64,000 nt of DNA from JALYOC01 sp036675345 (GTDB lineage: Bacteria > Myxococcota > Myxococcia > Myxococcales > Myxococcaceae): NCBI GenBank assembly GCA_036675345.1, contig JAKFFE010000024.1:1-64000 (forward strand), in the 5' to 3' direction. Below, piece after piece: positions 49,526 to 59,461 of the stretch. Made by a program: the position numbers and the translations under genes. Position 1 is the stretch's first letter; each line of letters opens with the position of its first letter. Below the pieces are notes generated by a model. The model saw only the letters and a list, made by a program, of their open reading frames with translations, ran no database searches and was not told the DNA's origin.

Positions 49526-52500
49526 ATGATCAAGGCTCTCAGGTTTTCGGCGGCGTTGGTGACGGTGGCCCTGGCCGCCGGGTGTGGCGAGGCGGGGAAT
49601 CCGGAGCCGGCGCAGACCGTGGGGATGGTGCGCAGTGGGCTGGGGATTCCGCCCACCACCTCGGTTCCCCTCGAACTGAGCGTCAATGAGGACAGCCCGC
49701 TGTTCATCACGGGCGGGAACGCGATCACCGTTGCCGACCCCGATAGCCCCATCCTCAACGTTCAGATCATCGTCACCAACGGCGTGTTCGTGCCGGGGAC
49801 GGATCCGGATGTGGTCATCAGCGGGTCGGGAACGTTCAGCGTGGCCCTCACCGGATCACCAGCAGCCATCAACAATGCGTTGTCTTCGTCTCGGTACAGC
49901 CCCGCGCTCGACTTCTTCGGTGACGCTCAGTTTCAGATCACCGCCAACGACTCAGACGGAAACGTCAGCGCCACCGGGGTGATGACGATTCACGTCCTCC
50001 CCTTCAACGACCCGCCCACCAACATCGTCCCCACCGGGGTGCAAGCGGCCACCGAGGATGTTCCGCGCACCTTCCCCCTGCCGGTCAACGACGTGGATCT
50101 GGGGTCGGAGCCAATCGTGATCACCCTGACCGCCTCCAACGGGACGGTGATGACCCTGCCCACCACCTCCGGGCTGACCTTCCTGAACGCCAGTGACGGC
50201 AACAACGACCCCGCGATGCACTTCCAGGGTCTGCTCCCGGACGTGAACGCGGCCCTCAACGGCCTGACCGTCACCCCAGCGCTGAACTACATCGGCAACA
50301 GCACGGTGGTGATCAAGAGCGAGGACCTGGGCAAGACCGGCGCCGGCGAGCCGGGTGCCGACACGGACACGGTCACTCTCTTCTGGGCGGCGGTGAACGA
50401 CGCGCCGGTCAATGCATTCCCGGTGGCGCAGACCGTGGTGGAGGACAGCTCGCTGACCTTCTCGGCCGCCAACGCCAACGGGTTGAGCACCAGCGACGTG
50501 GATGTCACCACCGCCCTGCTGCAGATCACCCTGGAAGCCAACGGCGGAACGCTCAACCTGGGCAACCCCGGGATGGTTTCCTTCAATTCGGGAGACGGCG
50601 CTGGAGATGCGCTCATGACTTTCACGGGCACGCAGGTCGCCGTGAACGCCGCCTTGAACGGCACGGTCTTCACTCCTTTCCCGAACTTCGCCGGGACGGC
50701 GACCGTGAAGATGATTTCCCTCGATCTTGGCAACAGCGGGTCCGGCGGAGCGCGCAAGGACGAGGACATCGTGACCGTCAACGTCACCGGGTTGAACGAC
50801 GCTCCGGTCAACACCGTCCCCGGAACGCAGACCACCAACGAGGATGTGGCCCGGGCCTTCTCCTCCAGCAACGGCAACCTGATCACCGTGGCCGACGTCG
50901 ACGCTCCGACCCTCCAGGTCTCCCTCACGGTGACCAACGGCACCTTGACCCTCGCAGGGACCACCGGGCTGAGCTTCCAGTCTGGGGATGGCAACTCCGA
51001 TCCCAGCATGGTCTTCACCGGCGCGGTGGGGTCGCTCAATGGCGCGCTCAACGGACTCACCTTCCGCCCCACCGCCAACTTCTTTGGCAGCGCGACCCTG
51101 GAGGTGCGGACCAGTGACCTGGGCGCCTCGGGCAGCGGCGGGCCGTTCGAGGACGTCGACTCCATTCAAATCACCATCGCCTCGGTCAACGATCTGCCGG
51201 ACGCGGTGAACGATACCCTGGTGCTCCTGGAGGACTCCGGCTCCACCAATGTCCCGGTCCTGACCAACGATGGCTTCGCGCCGGATCCGGGCGAGACCCT
51301 GACCATCACCAGCGCGACGCAGGGAGCGAACGGCTCCACCACGTTCTCCGCCCTGGGCGTCACCTACCAGCCCAACCCCCACTTCAACGGCACCGACTCC
51401 TTCTCGTACACCATCTCCGACGGAAACGGCGGGGAGGACACCGCCACCGTGCTGGTCACGGTGACCAGCGTCAACGACAACCCGGAGGCGGTGGCGGACA
51501 CCGTCACCCTGCAGCAGAACTCCGGGGCCAACACCCTCAGCGTGCTCAGCAACGACAGCTTCGCTCCCGACCTGGGGGAGACGCTGACCATCACCGCGGT
51601 GAGTGCCCCCGATCCCCTCGCCAGCGGCTCGGTGGTGATCGGAACCGGTGGCCGCAACCTGGTCTTCACGCCGGTGGACGGATACGTGGGCCCGGTCACC
51701 TTCACCTACACCGTCTCGGACGGAAACGGCGGAACCGACACCGCCGTCGTCACGCTCACCGTGGTCGCGGTGAACAACGCCCCGGTCAACACCCTGCCTC
51801 CTCCTCCGCGCACCGTGGAGGACACCCAGCTCGTCTTCTCCACCACGGTCGGCAATCCGATCAGCGTCACCGACGCCAACAGCGGCACCCTGACCGTGCA
51901 GATCTCGGTGACCAACGGAACCTTCACCCTGGGCGCCGTCACCGGGCTGACCGTCTCCGGCAACAACTCGGCGCTGGTCACCGCCCAGGGCACACTGGCC
52001 GCGCTGAACAACGGCCTGAACAACTCCCGCTACCAGCCCACGCCGAACTTCAATGGCGAGTCCTCGCTGACCCTCACCTCCAGCGACTCCACCGGCGAGA
52101 CCACCACCAACTCGCTGCTGATCAACGTGGACGCGGTCAATGACTCGCCGGTCAACACCCTGCCCACCACGGTCCAGGCCGGCATCGAGGATGAGCCCAA
52201 GACCTTCACCTCCATCCTGGTCTCCGACGTGGACGTGGGCGCAGCGACGCTCAGCGTGACCCTGACCGCGGACAACGAGACCGTGATCACCCTCCCCACC
52301 ACCAGCGGGCTGGTTTTCGTCGCCCCGGCGGACGGTGTGGACGACGCCACCATGACCTTCGTGGGCCCCCTGACCGCGGTGAACACCGCCCTCAACGGGC
52401 TCACCGTGACCCCCAAGCTGAACTTCATCGGCACCAGCACCCTGGTCCTCACCACCAACGACCTGGGCAACTCCGGGGTTCCGGGTTCTCCCGCCCGTCA

Positions 52501-55500
52501 GGACACCGACACCCTCAACTTCGCCTGGGGCGCGGTGAACGACGCGCCGGTCAACGCCGTCCCGCCCGCCCAGGCCACCATCGAGGAGACCCCGCTCACT
52601 CTCTCCTCGGCGGCCGGCAATGGCCTCAGCGCCTCCGACGTGGACGTCAGCGGTGGGCTGCTGCAGATGACCCTCAACACCGCCGGCGGCGTGCTCACCC
52701 TCGGCTCCTCCACCGGGCTCAGCTTCAGCGCGGGCGACGGCAGCTCGGATTCCACCATGACCTTCCGGGGCACCCTGGCCACGCTGAACGCGGCGCTGGA
52801 CAGCGTGGTGTTCACCCCCAACGCCAACTTCGACGGGGCGGCCTCGGTCACCCTGATCACCAACGACCTGGGCAACAGCGGCAACGGCGGCGCCCGTCAG
52901 GACACCGACACCGTCACCATCAATGTGGCAGGGGTGAACGACGCTCCGGTGTTCACCACCCCTGGTGCGCAGGTGACCAACGAGGACGTGGCCCGGGTGT
53001 TCTCCACCGGCAACGGCAACCTGCTCACGGTGGCGGACGTGGACGCGCCCACCCTCCAGATCTCCCTGGCCGGGATCAACGGAACCCTGACCCTGGGGGG
53101 GAAGGCCGGCCTCACCTTCCAGGCCGGTGACGGCACCGCCGATGCGACGATGGTCTTCACCGGTGCGGTCGCCGCGCTGAACACCGCCCTCAACGGACTG
53201 AGCTTCGCTCCCACCGCGAACTACAACGGCCCGGCCTCGCTCGAACTCCTGGTCACCGACCTCGGCGCCACCGGCAGCGGGGGTTCGAAGTCGGACCCGC
53301 GCACGGTGGCGATCACCGTCACCTCGGTCAACGACGTCCCAGACGCGACCAACGACAGCCTCACCGTGGCCGAGGATGACGGCGCCATCCCGCTGGGTGT
53401 CCTGGGGAACGACTCCATCGCGCCCGACTCGGGAGAGACGCTGGTGGTGACCGCGGCCACCCAGGGGACCAACGGCGCCACCACCTTCACCGCCTCCGGC
53501 GTCACTTACCAGCCGAACGCCAACTTCAACGGCACCGACTCCTTCTCGTACACCGTCTCCGACGGCAACGGCGGGGTGGACACCGCCACCGTGGTGGTCA
53601 CCGTCACCGCGGTCAATGACCGACCCACCGCGGGCAACGACAACGCCACTGTGCTGCAGAACTCCGTCGCCAATCTGATCCACGTGCTGAACAACGACAG
53701 CGCGGCGCCGGATCTGGGAGAGACCCTCAGCCTGGTCTCGGTGGTCACGGCACCGGCCAACGGCACCGCGTTCATCAACGGGAACAGCATCAGCTACAAC
53801 CCCACCGCGGCCTACTCGGGGCCGGATCTACTGACCTACCTGGTCTCCGACGGCAACGGCGGAACCGCGGAGGGAACGGTGACCATCGACGTGGTGGCGG
53901 TGAACACCCAGCCGGTGAACACGCTGCCCACCAACCAGCAGACCATCGAGGACATCGCGCTCTTCTTCTCCAGCGCAGGCGGCAATCCGATCTCGGTGGC
54001 GGACGCCAACAACCCTGCGCTGACCGTCCAGATCGCGGTCACCAACGGTGTCTTCAAGCTGGGCGGTACCACCGGGCTGACCACCGTCAGCGGCGACAAC
54101 ACCGCCAACGTCACCGCCGGCGGGCAGATCACCGCTCTCAATACCGCCCTCAACAATGCCCGCTTCATCCCGGCGCTCAACTACAGCGGCCAGGCCACGC
54201 TGCAGATCATCAGCAGCGACAGCAATGGGGAGAGCAAAACCGACGTGCTCAACCTCGTAGTGACGGCGGTCAATGATCCGCCGGTGAACACTGGGTTGTC
54301 TCCCAGCGTCACCGGTCTGGAGGACACTCCCCGGACGTTCGCCTCCTTCTCGATCACCGATGCCGACGTGGGGGCGGCCCAGCTTTCGGTCTCACTGACC
54401 TCCAGCAATGGCACCCGGATCGGCCTCTCCAGCACCGACGGGATCAACTTCGCGCCCGGCTCCACCGACACCGTGATGTCGTTCACCGGGCCGCTTCCCC
54501 GGGTCAATGCCGCCATCAATGGTCTGACCGTGACCCCTCCCCCGGACTTCATCGGCTCCAGCACCCTGCAGATCGTGACCAGCGACCTGGGCAGCAACGG
54601 GTCGGGCGGTGAGCGAGTGGACAGCGACAGCGTCAACATTCAATGGAACTCCGACAACGACGCGCCGCTCAACGCGGTGCCCGGACCGCAGGCGATGCTG
54701 GAGGAGGGGCTGCTGGTCTTCTCCTCGTCCTCCGGCAATGCCCTGAGCGTCTCCGACGTGGACATGGGCGCCGGCCTGGCCCGGGTCACCCTCACCGCCA
54801 CCAACGGCCGGCTATTCCTGGGCAACCCCGGGGCGGTGACGATGGTGACCGGCACCGGGACCAACGAGACCACCATGGCCTTCACCGGCACCCTGGCCGC
54901 GGTGAACACCGCCCTCGATGGCACCAGCTACGCCCCCAACGTCAACTTCGTCGGCGCGGCCACCCTGACCGTGCTCACCAGTGACCTGGGCAACACCGGT
55001 GGCACGGCCAAGCTCGACACCGACGTGATCGCGATCACGGTCAACGGGGTGAACGACGCCCCGGTGAACTCCATCCCCGGCGACCAGTTCCTCAACGAGG
55101 ACACCTCGCTGCAGTTCTCCACCGCCAATGGCAACCGGGTGAACGTGGCGGACGTGGATGCCGCCTCCTTGCAGGTGACGCTCTCCAGCGCCAACGGCAC
55201 CGTGGCCCTGGGCACCAAGACCGGCCTCACCTTCCAGGCCGGGACCGGCGTCGCCGCCACCACCATGACCTTCACCGGGCCGCTGGCCAGCCTGGCCACC
55301 GCGCTCAACACCCTGGTGTTCGTCCCCACCCCCAACTTCCAGGGGTTGGGCAGCGTCACCGTGCTCACCCGGGACCTGGGCGCCACCGGCGCCGGGATCG
55401 CCGAACAGGATGAGGACACGATCTCGATCCTGGTCGCGCCGCAGAACGATCCCCCGGACGCGGTCAACGATGCGTTCACGGTGCTGGAGGACGCCCCGGT

Positions 55501-57559
55501 CACCGTGCTGGACGTGCTCGGGAACGACACCGCCGCCCCCGACGTGGGCGAGACCTTGACCATCACCGGCGTGGCCGCGGCGCCCAACGGCACCGTCACC
55601 ACCGATGGTTCGACCCTCAGCTTCCGCCCGGCGGCGAACTTCTCCGGCAGCTCCGTCTTCACCTACACGGTCAACGACGGCAGCGGCGGGACGGACACCG
55701 CCACGGTGACTGTCACCGTCACCCCGGCCAACGATCCCCCGGATGCGGTGGACGACAGCTTCTCCGTTCCCCAGTACTCGGGCGCCACCGTCCTGGCGGT
55801 GCTGGGCAACGACACCGTGGCCCCGGATCTGGGAGAGACGCTGCTGATCACCAGCTTCGTGGCTCCCGCCAACGGCACGGTGGTCCTCACCGGCGGTGGC
55901 AGCGGGCTGACCTACCGGCCGGCCACCAACTACACCGGTCCGGACTCCTTCAGCTACACGGTCTCCGACGGGCAGGGGGGCTCGGACACCGCCCAGGTGA
56001 CGGTCAACGTCACCCCGGTGGATGTCACCCCGGTGGCCACCAACGACACCGCCACCTTGTCCGAGGACAGCACCCTGACGGTGGACGTCCTGGCCAACGA
56101 CACCGGCACCGGCAACACCCCGCTCACGGTGGTGGTGGAGACCGCGCCCACCCATGGTTCGGCGGTGGTCCAGCCGGACAACCAGGTGCTCTACACCCCG
56201 GAGGCCAACTACAACGGGGCGGACTCCTTCACCTACCGGATCACCGACGCGGACTCGGACACGGTGACCGCCACCGTGACCCTGACCATCACCCCGGCCA
56301 ATGATCTTCCGGTCGCGGTCGCGGACCAGGCCACCACCGAGGAGGACGTGTCGGTCCGGATCGCGGTCCAGGCCAATGACACCGGAGCCGTCGATCTCCC
56401 GGTCACCCTCGCCGTGGTCACCAACCCGGCCAACGGCACCACCACCGTGGAGGCGGATGGCGCCATCACCTACGCCCCCAACGCCAACTACTCGGGGACC
56501 GACACCGTCACCTATCGGCTCACCGACGGGCAGGCGGACGTGTCCGAGGCGGTGGTCACGGTCACCGTGACCCCGGTCAACGACAACCCGGTGGCGGTGG
56601 GCGACGCGGCCTCGACCCGCGCCGGAGACAGCATCACCATCAACGTGGTCGCCAACGACACCGACGTGGACGCGGATACCCTCACCGTGGACGCGGTGGT
56701 CCCCTCCGCCAAGGCCACCACCACCATCGTCGGCAACCAGGTGGTCTACGTCCCCAAGGCCGGGCAGGTGGGCAGCGACACCTTCCAGTACACGGTGGTC
56801 GACGGGCAGGGAGGCACCGCCACTGCCACCGTCACCGTGGGTGTGGGGATCGACAGCGACGACGACGGTCTGGTGGATCTGGACGAGGCCGCGGCCGGTA
56901 CCGATCCCTTCAATCAGGACACCGACGGGGATCAGATCCTGGATGGCCCGGAGGTGAACGTGGTCGGCACCGACGTGCTGGACGACGACTCGGACAACGA
57001 CGGCCTGCTGGACGGAAACGAGGACGAGAACCGCAACGGCGTGCTGGACACCGGTGAGACCGACCCGATGGTGGCGGACACCGACCAGGACGGACTGCAG
57101 GACGGCACCGAGCTGGGCCTGGCCAGGGCCCAGGGGTCCGACACGCTGGCCTCCGCCTTCCTCCCGGACCTGGACCCGTCTACCACCAGCGATCCCCGCA
57201 ACCCGGACACCGACAACGGTGGCCTGGAGGACGGCGAGGAGGACTCCAACCACAACGGCCGGGTGGATCCCGGCGAGACCAGCCCGCTCCACGCCACCGA
57301 TGATCGGCCGGCGGATGCGGACACCGACGGGGACGGGGTGCCGGACGCCACCGACAACTGTCTGGGCATCGCCAACGTCGGTCAGGCCGACGAGGACGCA
57401 GATGGGGTCGGCGACGTGTGCGACCTGGCAGATCAGACGGGCTGCGGCGGCTGTGCCTCCGGGGGCCAGGAGGGTTCGCCCGGGCCTACCGCGCTGATCG
57501 TCCTGATGGCCCTGCTGCTGGCGGTGGCGCGCGGCCACCACCGGCTGGTCCGGCGGTAG
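49526..57559 (+). CDS. Giant secreted repeat protein with tandem cadherin-like/VCBS modules and MYXO-CTERM-like anchor
   Basis: A 2677-residue protein, most likely displayed on the cell surface. It starts with an export signal ending LAAGCGEAG (possible lipobox). Residues ~40-2165 form three successive superunits of about 708 residues, each with modules A1-A2-A3-A4 (115-132 residues, GTLTLGxxTGLxFxxGDG, ATLxVxTxDLG) and B1-B2 (~95 residues, GTDSFSYTVSDGNGG). Three more B-like modules follow (~56029-56850), then Ca-binding thrombospondin-3-like Asp-rich repeats (DTDGDQILDGPE, DADTDGDGVPDATDN) and a C-terminus with GCGGC, a hydrophobic stretch (PTALIVLMALLLAVA) and RGHHRLVRR. ATG 49526 is chosen because it opens the signal peptide. 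Confidence 0.94.
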   Translation: MIKALRFSAALVTVALAAGCGEAGNPEPAQTVGMVRSGLGIPPTTSVPLELSVNEDSPLFITGGNAITVADPDSPILNVQIIVTNGVFVPGTDPDVVISGSGTFSVALTGSPAAINNALSSSRYSPALDFFGDAQFQITANDSDGNVSATGVMTIHVLPFNDPPTNIVPTGVQAATEDVPRTFPLPVNDVDLGSEPIVITLTASNGTVMTLPTTSGLTFLNASDGNNDPAMHFQGLLPDVNAALNGLTVTPALNYIGNSTVVIKSEDLGKTGAGEPGADTDTVTLFWAAVNDAPVNAFPVAQTVVEDSSLTFSAANANGLSTSDVDVTTALLQITLEANGGTLNLGNPGMVSFNSGDGAGDALMTFTGTQVAVNAALNGTVFTPFPNFAGTATVKMISLDLGNSGSGGARKDEDIVTVNVTGLNDAPVNTVPGTQTTNEDVARAFSSSNGNLITVADVDAPTLQVSLTVTNGTLTLAGTTGLSFQSGDGNSDPSMVFTGAVGSLNGALNGLTFRPTANFFGSATLEVRTSDLGASGSGGPFEDVDSIQITIASVNDLPDAVNDTLVLLEDSGSTNVPVLTNDGFAPDPGETLTITSATQGANGSTTFSALGVTYQPNPHFNGTDSFSYTISDGNGGEDTATVLVTVTSVNDNPEAVADTVTLQQNSGANTLSVLSNDSFAPDLGETLTITAVSAPDPLASGSVVIGTGGRNLVFTPVDGYVGPVTFTYTVSDGNGGTDTAVVTLTVVAVNNAPVNTLPPPPRTVEDTQLVFSTTVGNPISVTDANSGTLTVQISVTNGTFTLGAVTGLTVSGNNSALVTAQGTLAALNNGLNNSRYQPTPNFNGESSLTLTSSDSTGETTTNSLLINVDAVNDSPVNTLPTTVQAGIEDEPKTFTSILVSDVDVGAATLSVTLTADNETVITLPTTSGLVFVAPADGVDDATMTFVGPLTAVNTALNGLTVTPKLNFIGTSTLVLTTNDLGNSGVPGSPARQDTDTLNFAWGAVNDAPVNAVPPAQATIEETPLTLSSAAGNGLSASDVDVSGGLLQMTLNTAGGVLTLGSSTGLSFSAGDGSSDSTMTFRGTLATLNAALDSVVFTPNANFDGAASVTLITNDLGNSGNGGARQDTDTVTINVAGVNDAPVFTTPGAQVTNEDVARVFSTGNGNLLTVADVDAPTLQISLAGINGTLTLGGKAGLTFQAGDGTADATMVFTGAVAALNTALNGLSFAPTANYNGPASLELLVTDLGATGSGGSKSDPRTVAITVTSVNDVPDATNDSLTVAEDDGAIPLGVLGNDSIAPDSGETLVVTAATQGTNGATTFTASGVTYQPNANFNGTDSFSYTVSDGNGGVDTATVVVTVTAVNDRPTAGNDNATVLQNSVANLIHVLNNDSAAPDLGETLSLVSVVTAPANGTAFINGNSISYNPTAAYSGPDLLTYLVSDGNGGTAEGTVTIDVVAVNTQPVNTLPTNQQTIEDIALFFSSAGGNPISVADANNPALTVQIAVTNGVFKLGGTTGLTTVSGDNTANVTAGGQITALNTALNNARFIPALNYSGQATLQIISSDSNGESKTDVLNLVVTAVNDPPVNTGLSPSVTGLEDTPRTFASFSITDADVGAAQLSVSLTSSNGTRIGLSSTDGINFAPGSTDTVMSFTGPLPRVNAAINGLTVTPPPDFIGSSTLQIVTSDLGSNGSGGERVDSDSVNIQWNSDNDAPLNAVPGPQAMLEEGLLVFSSSSGNALSVSDVDMGAGLARVTLTATNGRLFLGNPGAVTMVTGTGTNETTMAFTGTLAAVNTALDGTSYAPNVNFVGAATLTVLTSDLGNTGGTAKLDTDVIAITVNGVNDAPVNSIPGDQFLNEDTSLQFSTANGNRVNVADVDAASLQVTLSSANGTVALGTKTGLTFQAGTGVAATTMTFTGPLASLATALNTLVFVPTPNFQGLGSVTVLTRDLGATGAGIAEQDEDTISILVAPQNDPPDAVNDAFTVLEDAPVTVLDVLGNDTAAPDVGETLTITGVAAAPNGTVTTDGSTLSFRPAANFSGSSVFTYTVNDGSGGTDTATVTVTVTPANDPPDAVDDSFSVPQYSGATVLAVLGNDTVAPDLGETLLITSFVAPANGTVVLTGGGSGLTYRPATNYTGPDSFSYTVSDGQGGSDTAQVTVNVTPVDVTPVATNDTATLSEDSTLTVDVLANDTGTGNTPLTVVVETAPTHGSAVVQPDNQVLYTPEANYNGADSFTYRITDADSDTVTATVTLTITPANDLPVAVADQATTEEDVSVRIAVQANDTGAVDLPVTLAVVTNPANGTTTVEADGAITYAPNANYSGTDTVTYRLTDGQADVSEAVVTVTVTPVNDNPVAVGDAASTRAGDSITINVVANDTDVDADTLTVDAVVPSAKATTTIVGNQVVYVPKAGQVGSDTFQYTVVDGQGGTATATVTVGVGIDSDDDGLVDLDEAAAGTDPFNQDTDGDQILDGPEVNVVGTDVLDDDSDNDGLLDGNEDENRNGVLDTGETDPMVADTDQDGLQDGTELGLARAQGSDTLASAFLPDLDPSTTSDPRNPDTDNGGLEDGEEDSNHNGRVDPGETSPLHATDDRPADADTDGDGVPDATDNCLGIANVGQADEDADGVGDVCDLADQTGCGGCASGGQEGSPGPTALIVLMALLLAVARGHHRLVRR
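49650..56028 (+). repeat. Three ~2.1-kb superrepeats within the giant surface-protein gene
   Basis: Equivalent modules recur every ~2.1 kb: first A module at about 49650, 51778 and 53909; second at 50012, 52145 and 54279; third at 50401, 52543 and 54661; fourth at 50800, 52939 and 55057; first B at 51194, 53336 and 55450; second B at 51479, 53621 and 55735. Each module is more like its counterpart one superunit away than its neighbour. Confidence 0.9.
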
Positions 57560-57570
57560 CGGCCTGCGCC

Positions 57571-57600
57571 GAGGCGCCCCGGAATCCTCCGGGGTGCCTC
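57571..57600. terminator. Bidirectional terminator hairpin between convergent genes
   Basis: A 13-bp stem with one G-U pair, GAGGCGCCCCGGA (57571-57583) / TCCGGGGTGCCTC (57588-57600), loop ATCC. It lies between the stops of the giant protein gene and the potassium channel gene, serving both strands. Confidence 0.75.
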
Positions 57601-57605
57601 AGCCG

Positions 57606-58433
57606 CTACAGCTTCTCCCCGCAGTACTTGCAGTGGACCGCGTCGGGGGAGTGTCCGCCCAGCCCGCAGGACGGGCAGGCCTGGGTGCTGACCCCGCCGC
57701 GGGTGGCGGCGGCCAGCTCCACCGAGACGATGCCGGTGGGCACCGCCAGCACCGCGTAGCCCAGCACCATCAGCAGCGAGGCCAGGAACTGGCCGGTCAC
57801 CGAGCGGGGGGCGATGTCCCCGTAGCCGACGGTGGTCATGGTCACCACCGCCCAGTACATCCCGCGGGGGATGCTGTCGAAGCCGGTGGCCGGGCCCTCC
57901 ACCAGGTACATCAGCGCGCCCATCATCACCACCACCGAGCCCACCGCGGTGAGGAACACGGTGATCTTGTAGCGGCTGCGCGCCAGCGCGGTGGCCAGGA
58001 TCTCTCCTTGCCCCACGAAGTTCGCCAGCTTCAGCACCCGGAACACCCGCAGCAGCCGCAGCACCCGGACCACCAGGAAGGAGTGGGCCCCGGGCACCAT
58101 CACGCTCAAGAAGGTGGGGACGATCGCCAGCAGATCCACCACCCCGAAGAAGCTGCGGGCGTACTGCCAGGGGCGCTTCACCGAGATCAGCCGCAGCAGG
58201 TACTCGACGGTGAAGATCCCGGTGAAGGCCCACTCCGCCATCCGCAGCTCGTCCCGGTACTCGGCGCGGTACTGCGGCACGCTTTCCAGGCAAACCGCCG
58301 CGATGCTGAGGACGATCAGCGCCAGCAGCCCCACGTCGAAGGCCTTGCCGGCGGGGGTGTCCGCCTCGAAGACGATCTCATGCAGGCGGGCCCTGAAGGC
58401 CGACATTCCAGACGGGTCCCGCGGTGCGGTCAT
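57606..58433 (-). CDS. Voltage-gated-type potassium channel with C-terminal zinc ribbon
   Basis: A 275-residue ion-channel subunit with six membrane helices. S4-like charges appear in VVRVLRLLRVFRVLKL, and the selectivity filter is VVTMTTVGYGDIAPRS, specific for K+. After the last helix the protein ends with a small zinc ribbon, TQACPSCGLGGHSPDAVHCKYCGEKL, instead of an RCK/TrkA domain. The role of the zinc ribbon in such channels is not settled. Start ATG 58433 or internal Met10. It forms a same-strand run with the HExxH and isomerase genes. Confidence 0.94.
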   Translation of the reverse strand: MTAPRDPSGMSAFRARLHEIVFEADTPAGKAFDVGLLALIVLSIAAVCLESVPQYRAEYRDELRMAEWAFTGIFTVEYLLRLISVKRPWQYARSFFGVVDLLAIVPTFLSVMVPGAHSFLVVRVLRLLRVFRVLKLANFVGQGEILATALARSRYKITVFLTAVGSVVVMMGALMYLVEGPATGFDSIPRGMYWAVVTMTTVGYGDIAPRSVTGQFLASLLMVLGYAVLAVPTGIVSVELAAATRGGVSTQACPSCGLGGHSPDAVHCKYCGEKL

Positions 58434-58473
58434 GGACCGCCGACTCTACCCGGCTCCTGAGGGGGCGCGCTGC

Positions 58474-59379
58474 CTAGCTGACCACCGGGCCGCCCGGGGC
58501 GCCGTGGCCGCCGCGCACCTGGCGCATCGCCTCCTTCAGGTAGGAGGTCAGGTCCTGGCCTTCGATCATGAACCGCTGGTTGGGCCGGTCGAAGTAGCCC
58601 TGCTCGTAGGCGGTCTCGATCAGGTGCGCCTGCTGCTCGGGGCCCAGCTCGTCCCAGGGCTTTCCGGCCAGCACATCTTCCTCGAACTCGTAGGCGCCCG
58701 AACCCTGGGTGCCCTGGTCCTGGAGCGACTCCTTGATGTAGTCGATCCCCCCGTGCTGGAACTGCCACAGGTGGGCGGCCTCGTGGATCAGGTCGTCCGG
58801 GCGGACCTGGCCGGTGGCGTCATCCAGCCGCCCCTCCGGCACCAGGATGGTGTTGCCCAGCACCAGGGGCCGGTCGTCCCGGTTGAAGAGGCCAATGTCC
58901 CCCTCCCGGACCACCACCTTGTCGTAGTCGATGCTGTCTCCGTAGACCGCGCGCAGCGCCGACTTCTCCTCGGCAGTCAGCCCCCGCTCGGGCGCCTTGA
59001 CCTGACCCAGGTCCTGCAGCTTGCGCAGCTCCTCGTTGCCGATGTCCCCCGGCAGCGCCTCCAGCGCCGCGAAGAGACCGTCCGCCCCCTTCTCGATGAT
59101 CTGGTCCTTGATCCCGTCCAGGAGCTTCCCGAAGGCGCCCTTGATGTCGTCCACGCTGGGCAGATCGATGTCCGGCCAGGGGATCTTGGGGAGGTCGAGG
59201 TCGATGTCCGGAAGCCCGAACCCCAGGCGCTGGGCAACCTGCGGCTGGGCCGAGGACCGGGCGGAGAAGGAATCTCCGACCGCCCGGGTCACCTGATTGG
59301 AGGCGGGGGTCGCCGTCGGCTCACGCGGCTTCTCGACGACGGGCGGGGTGACGGGGCGCAGCGAGGTCAGCTTGGACAT
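58474..59379 (-). CDS. DUF4157-like putative zinc metallopeptidase
   Basis: A 301-residue protein with HEAAH at residues 199-203 (DLIHEAAHLWQFQHGG), the zinc-binding motif of DUF4157/vgr-related proteins. The upstream segment LTAEEKSALRAVYGDSIDYDKVVVREGDIGLF matches the conserved region before the HExxH in that group. The N-terminal ~60 residues are low-complexity (SLRPVTPPVVEKPREPT) with no signal peptide. Such proteins are often linked to extracellular contractile injection or type VI systems, but no such genes are nearby. An AATCCT/AGGATT hairpin (59385-59401) lies over its ribosome-binding site. Confidence 0.8.
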   Translation of the reverse strand: MSKLTSLRPVTPPVVEKPREPTATPASNQVTRAVGDSFSARSSAQPQVAQRLGFGLPDIDLDLPKIPWPDIDLPSVDDIKGAFGKLLDGIKDQIIEKGADGLFAALEALPGDIGNEELRKLQDLGQVKAPERGLTAEEKSALRAVYGDSIDYDKVVVREGDIGLFNRDDRPLVLGNTILVPEGRLDDATGQVRPDDLIHEAAHLWQFQHGGIDYIKESLQDQGTQGSGAYEFEEDVLAGKPWDELGPEQQAHLIETAYEQGYFDRPNQRFMIEGQDLTSYLKEAMRQVRGGHGAPGGPVVS

Positions 59380-59461
59380 GGAAAAATCCTCCGGAAGGAT
59401 TCTCCGCCAGAAGCCCCCCGGGTTGCGAATGCCCGGTGTCAGAAAATCTTACAAAGGCGGC

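Noticed and set aside
54812..57541. Long antisense open frame under the giant repeat protein
   Set aside because: It mirrors the repeat periodicity of the sense gene, is Gly/Val/His-rich and has no start signals; a by-product of third-position GC bias.
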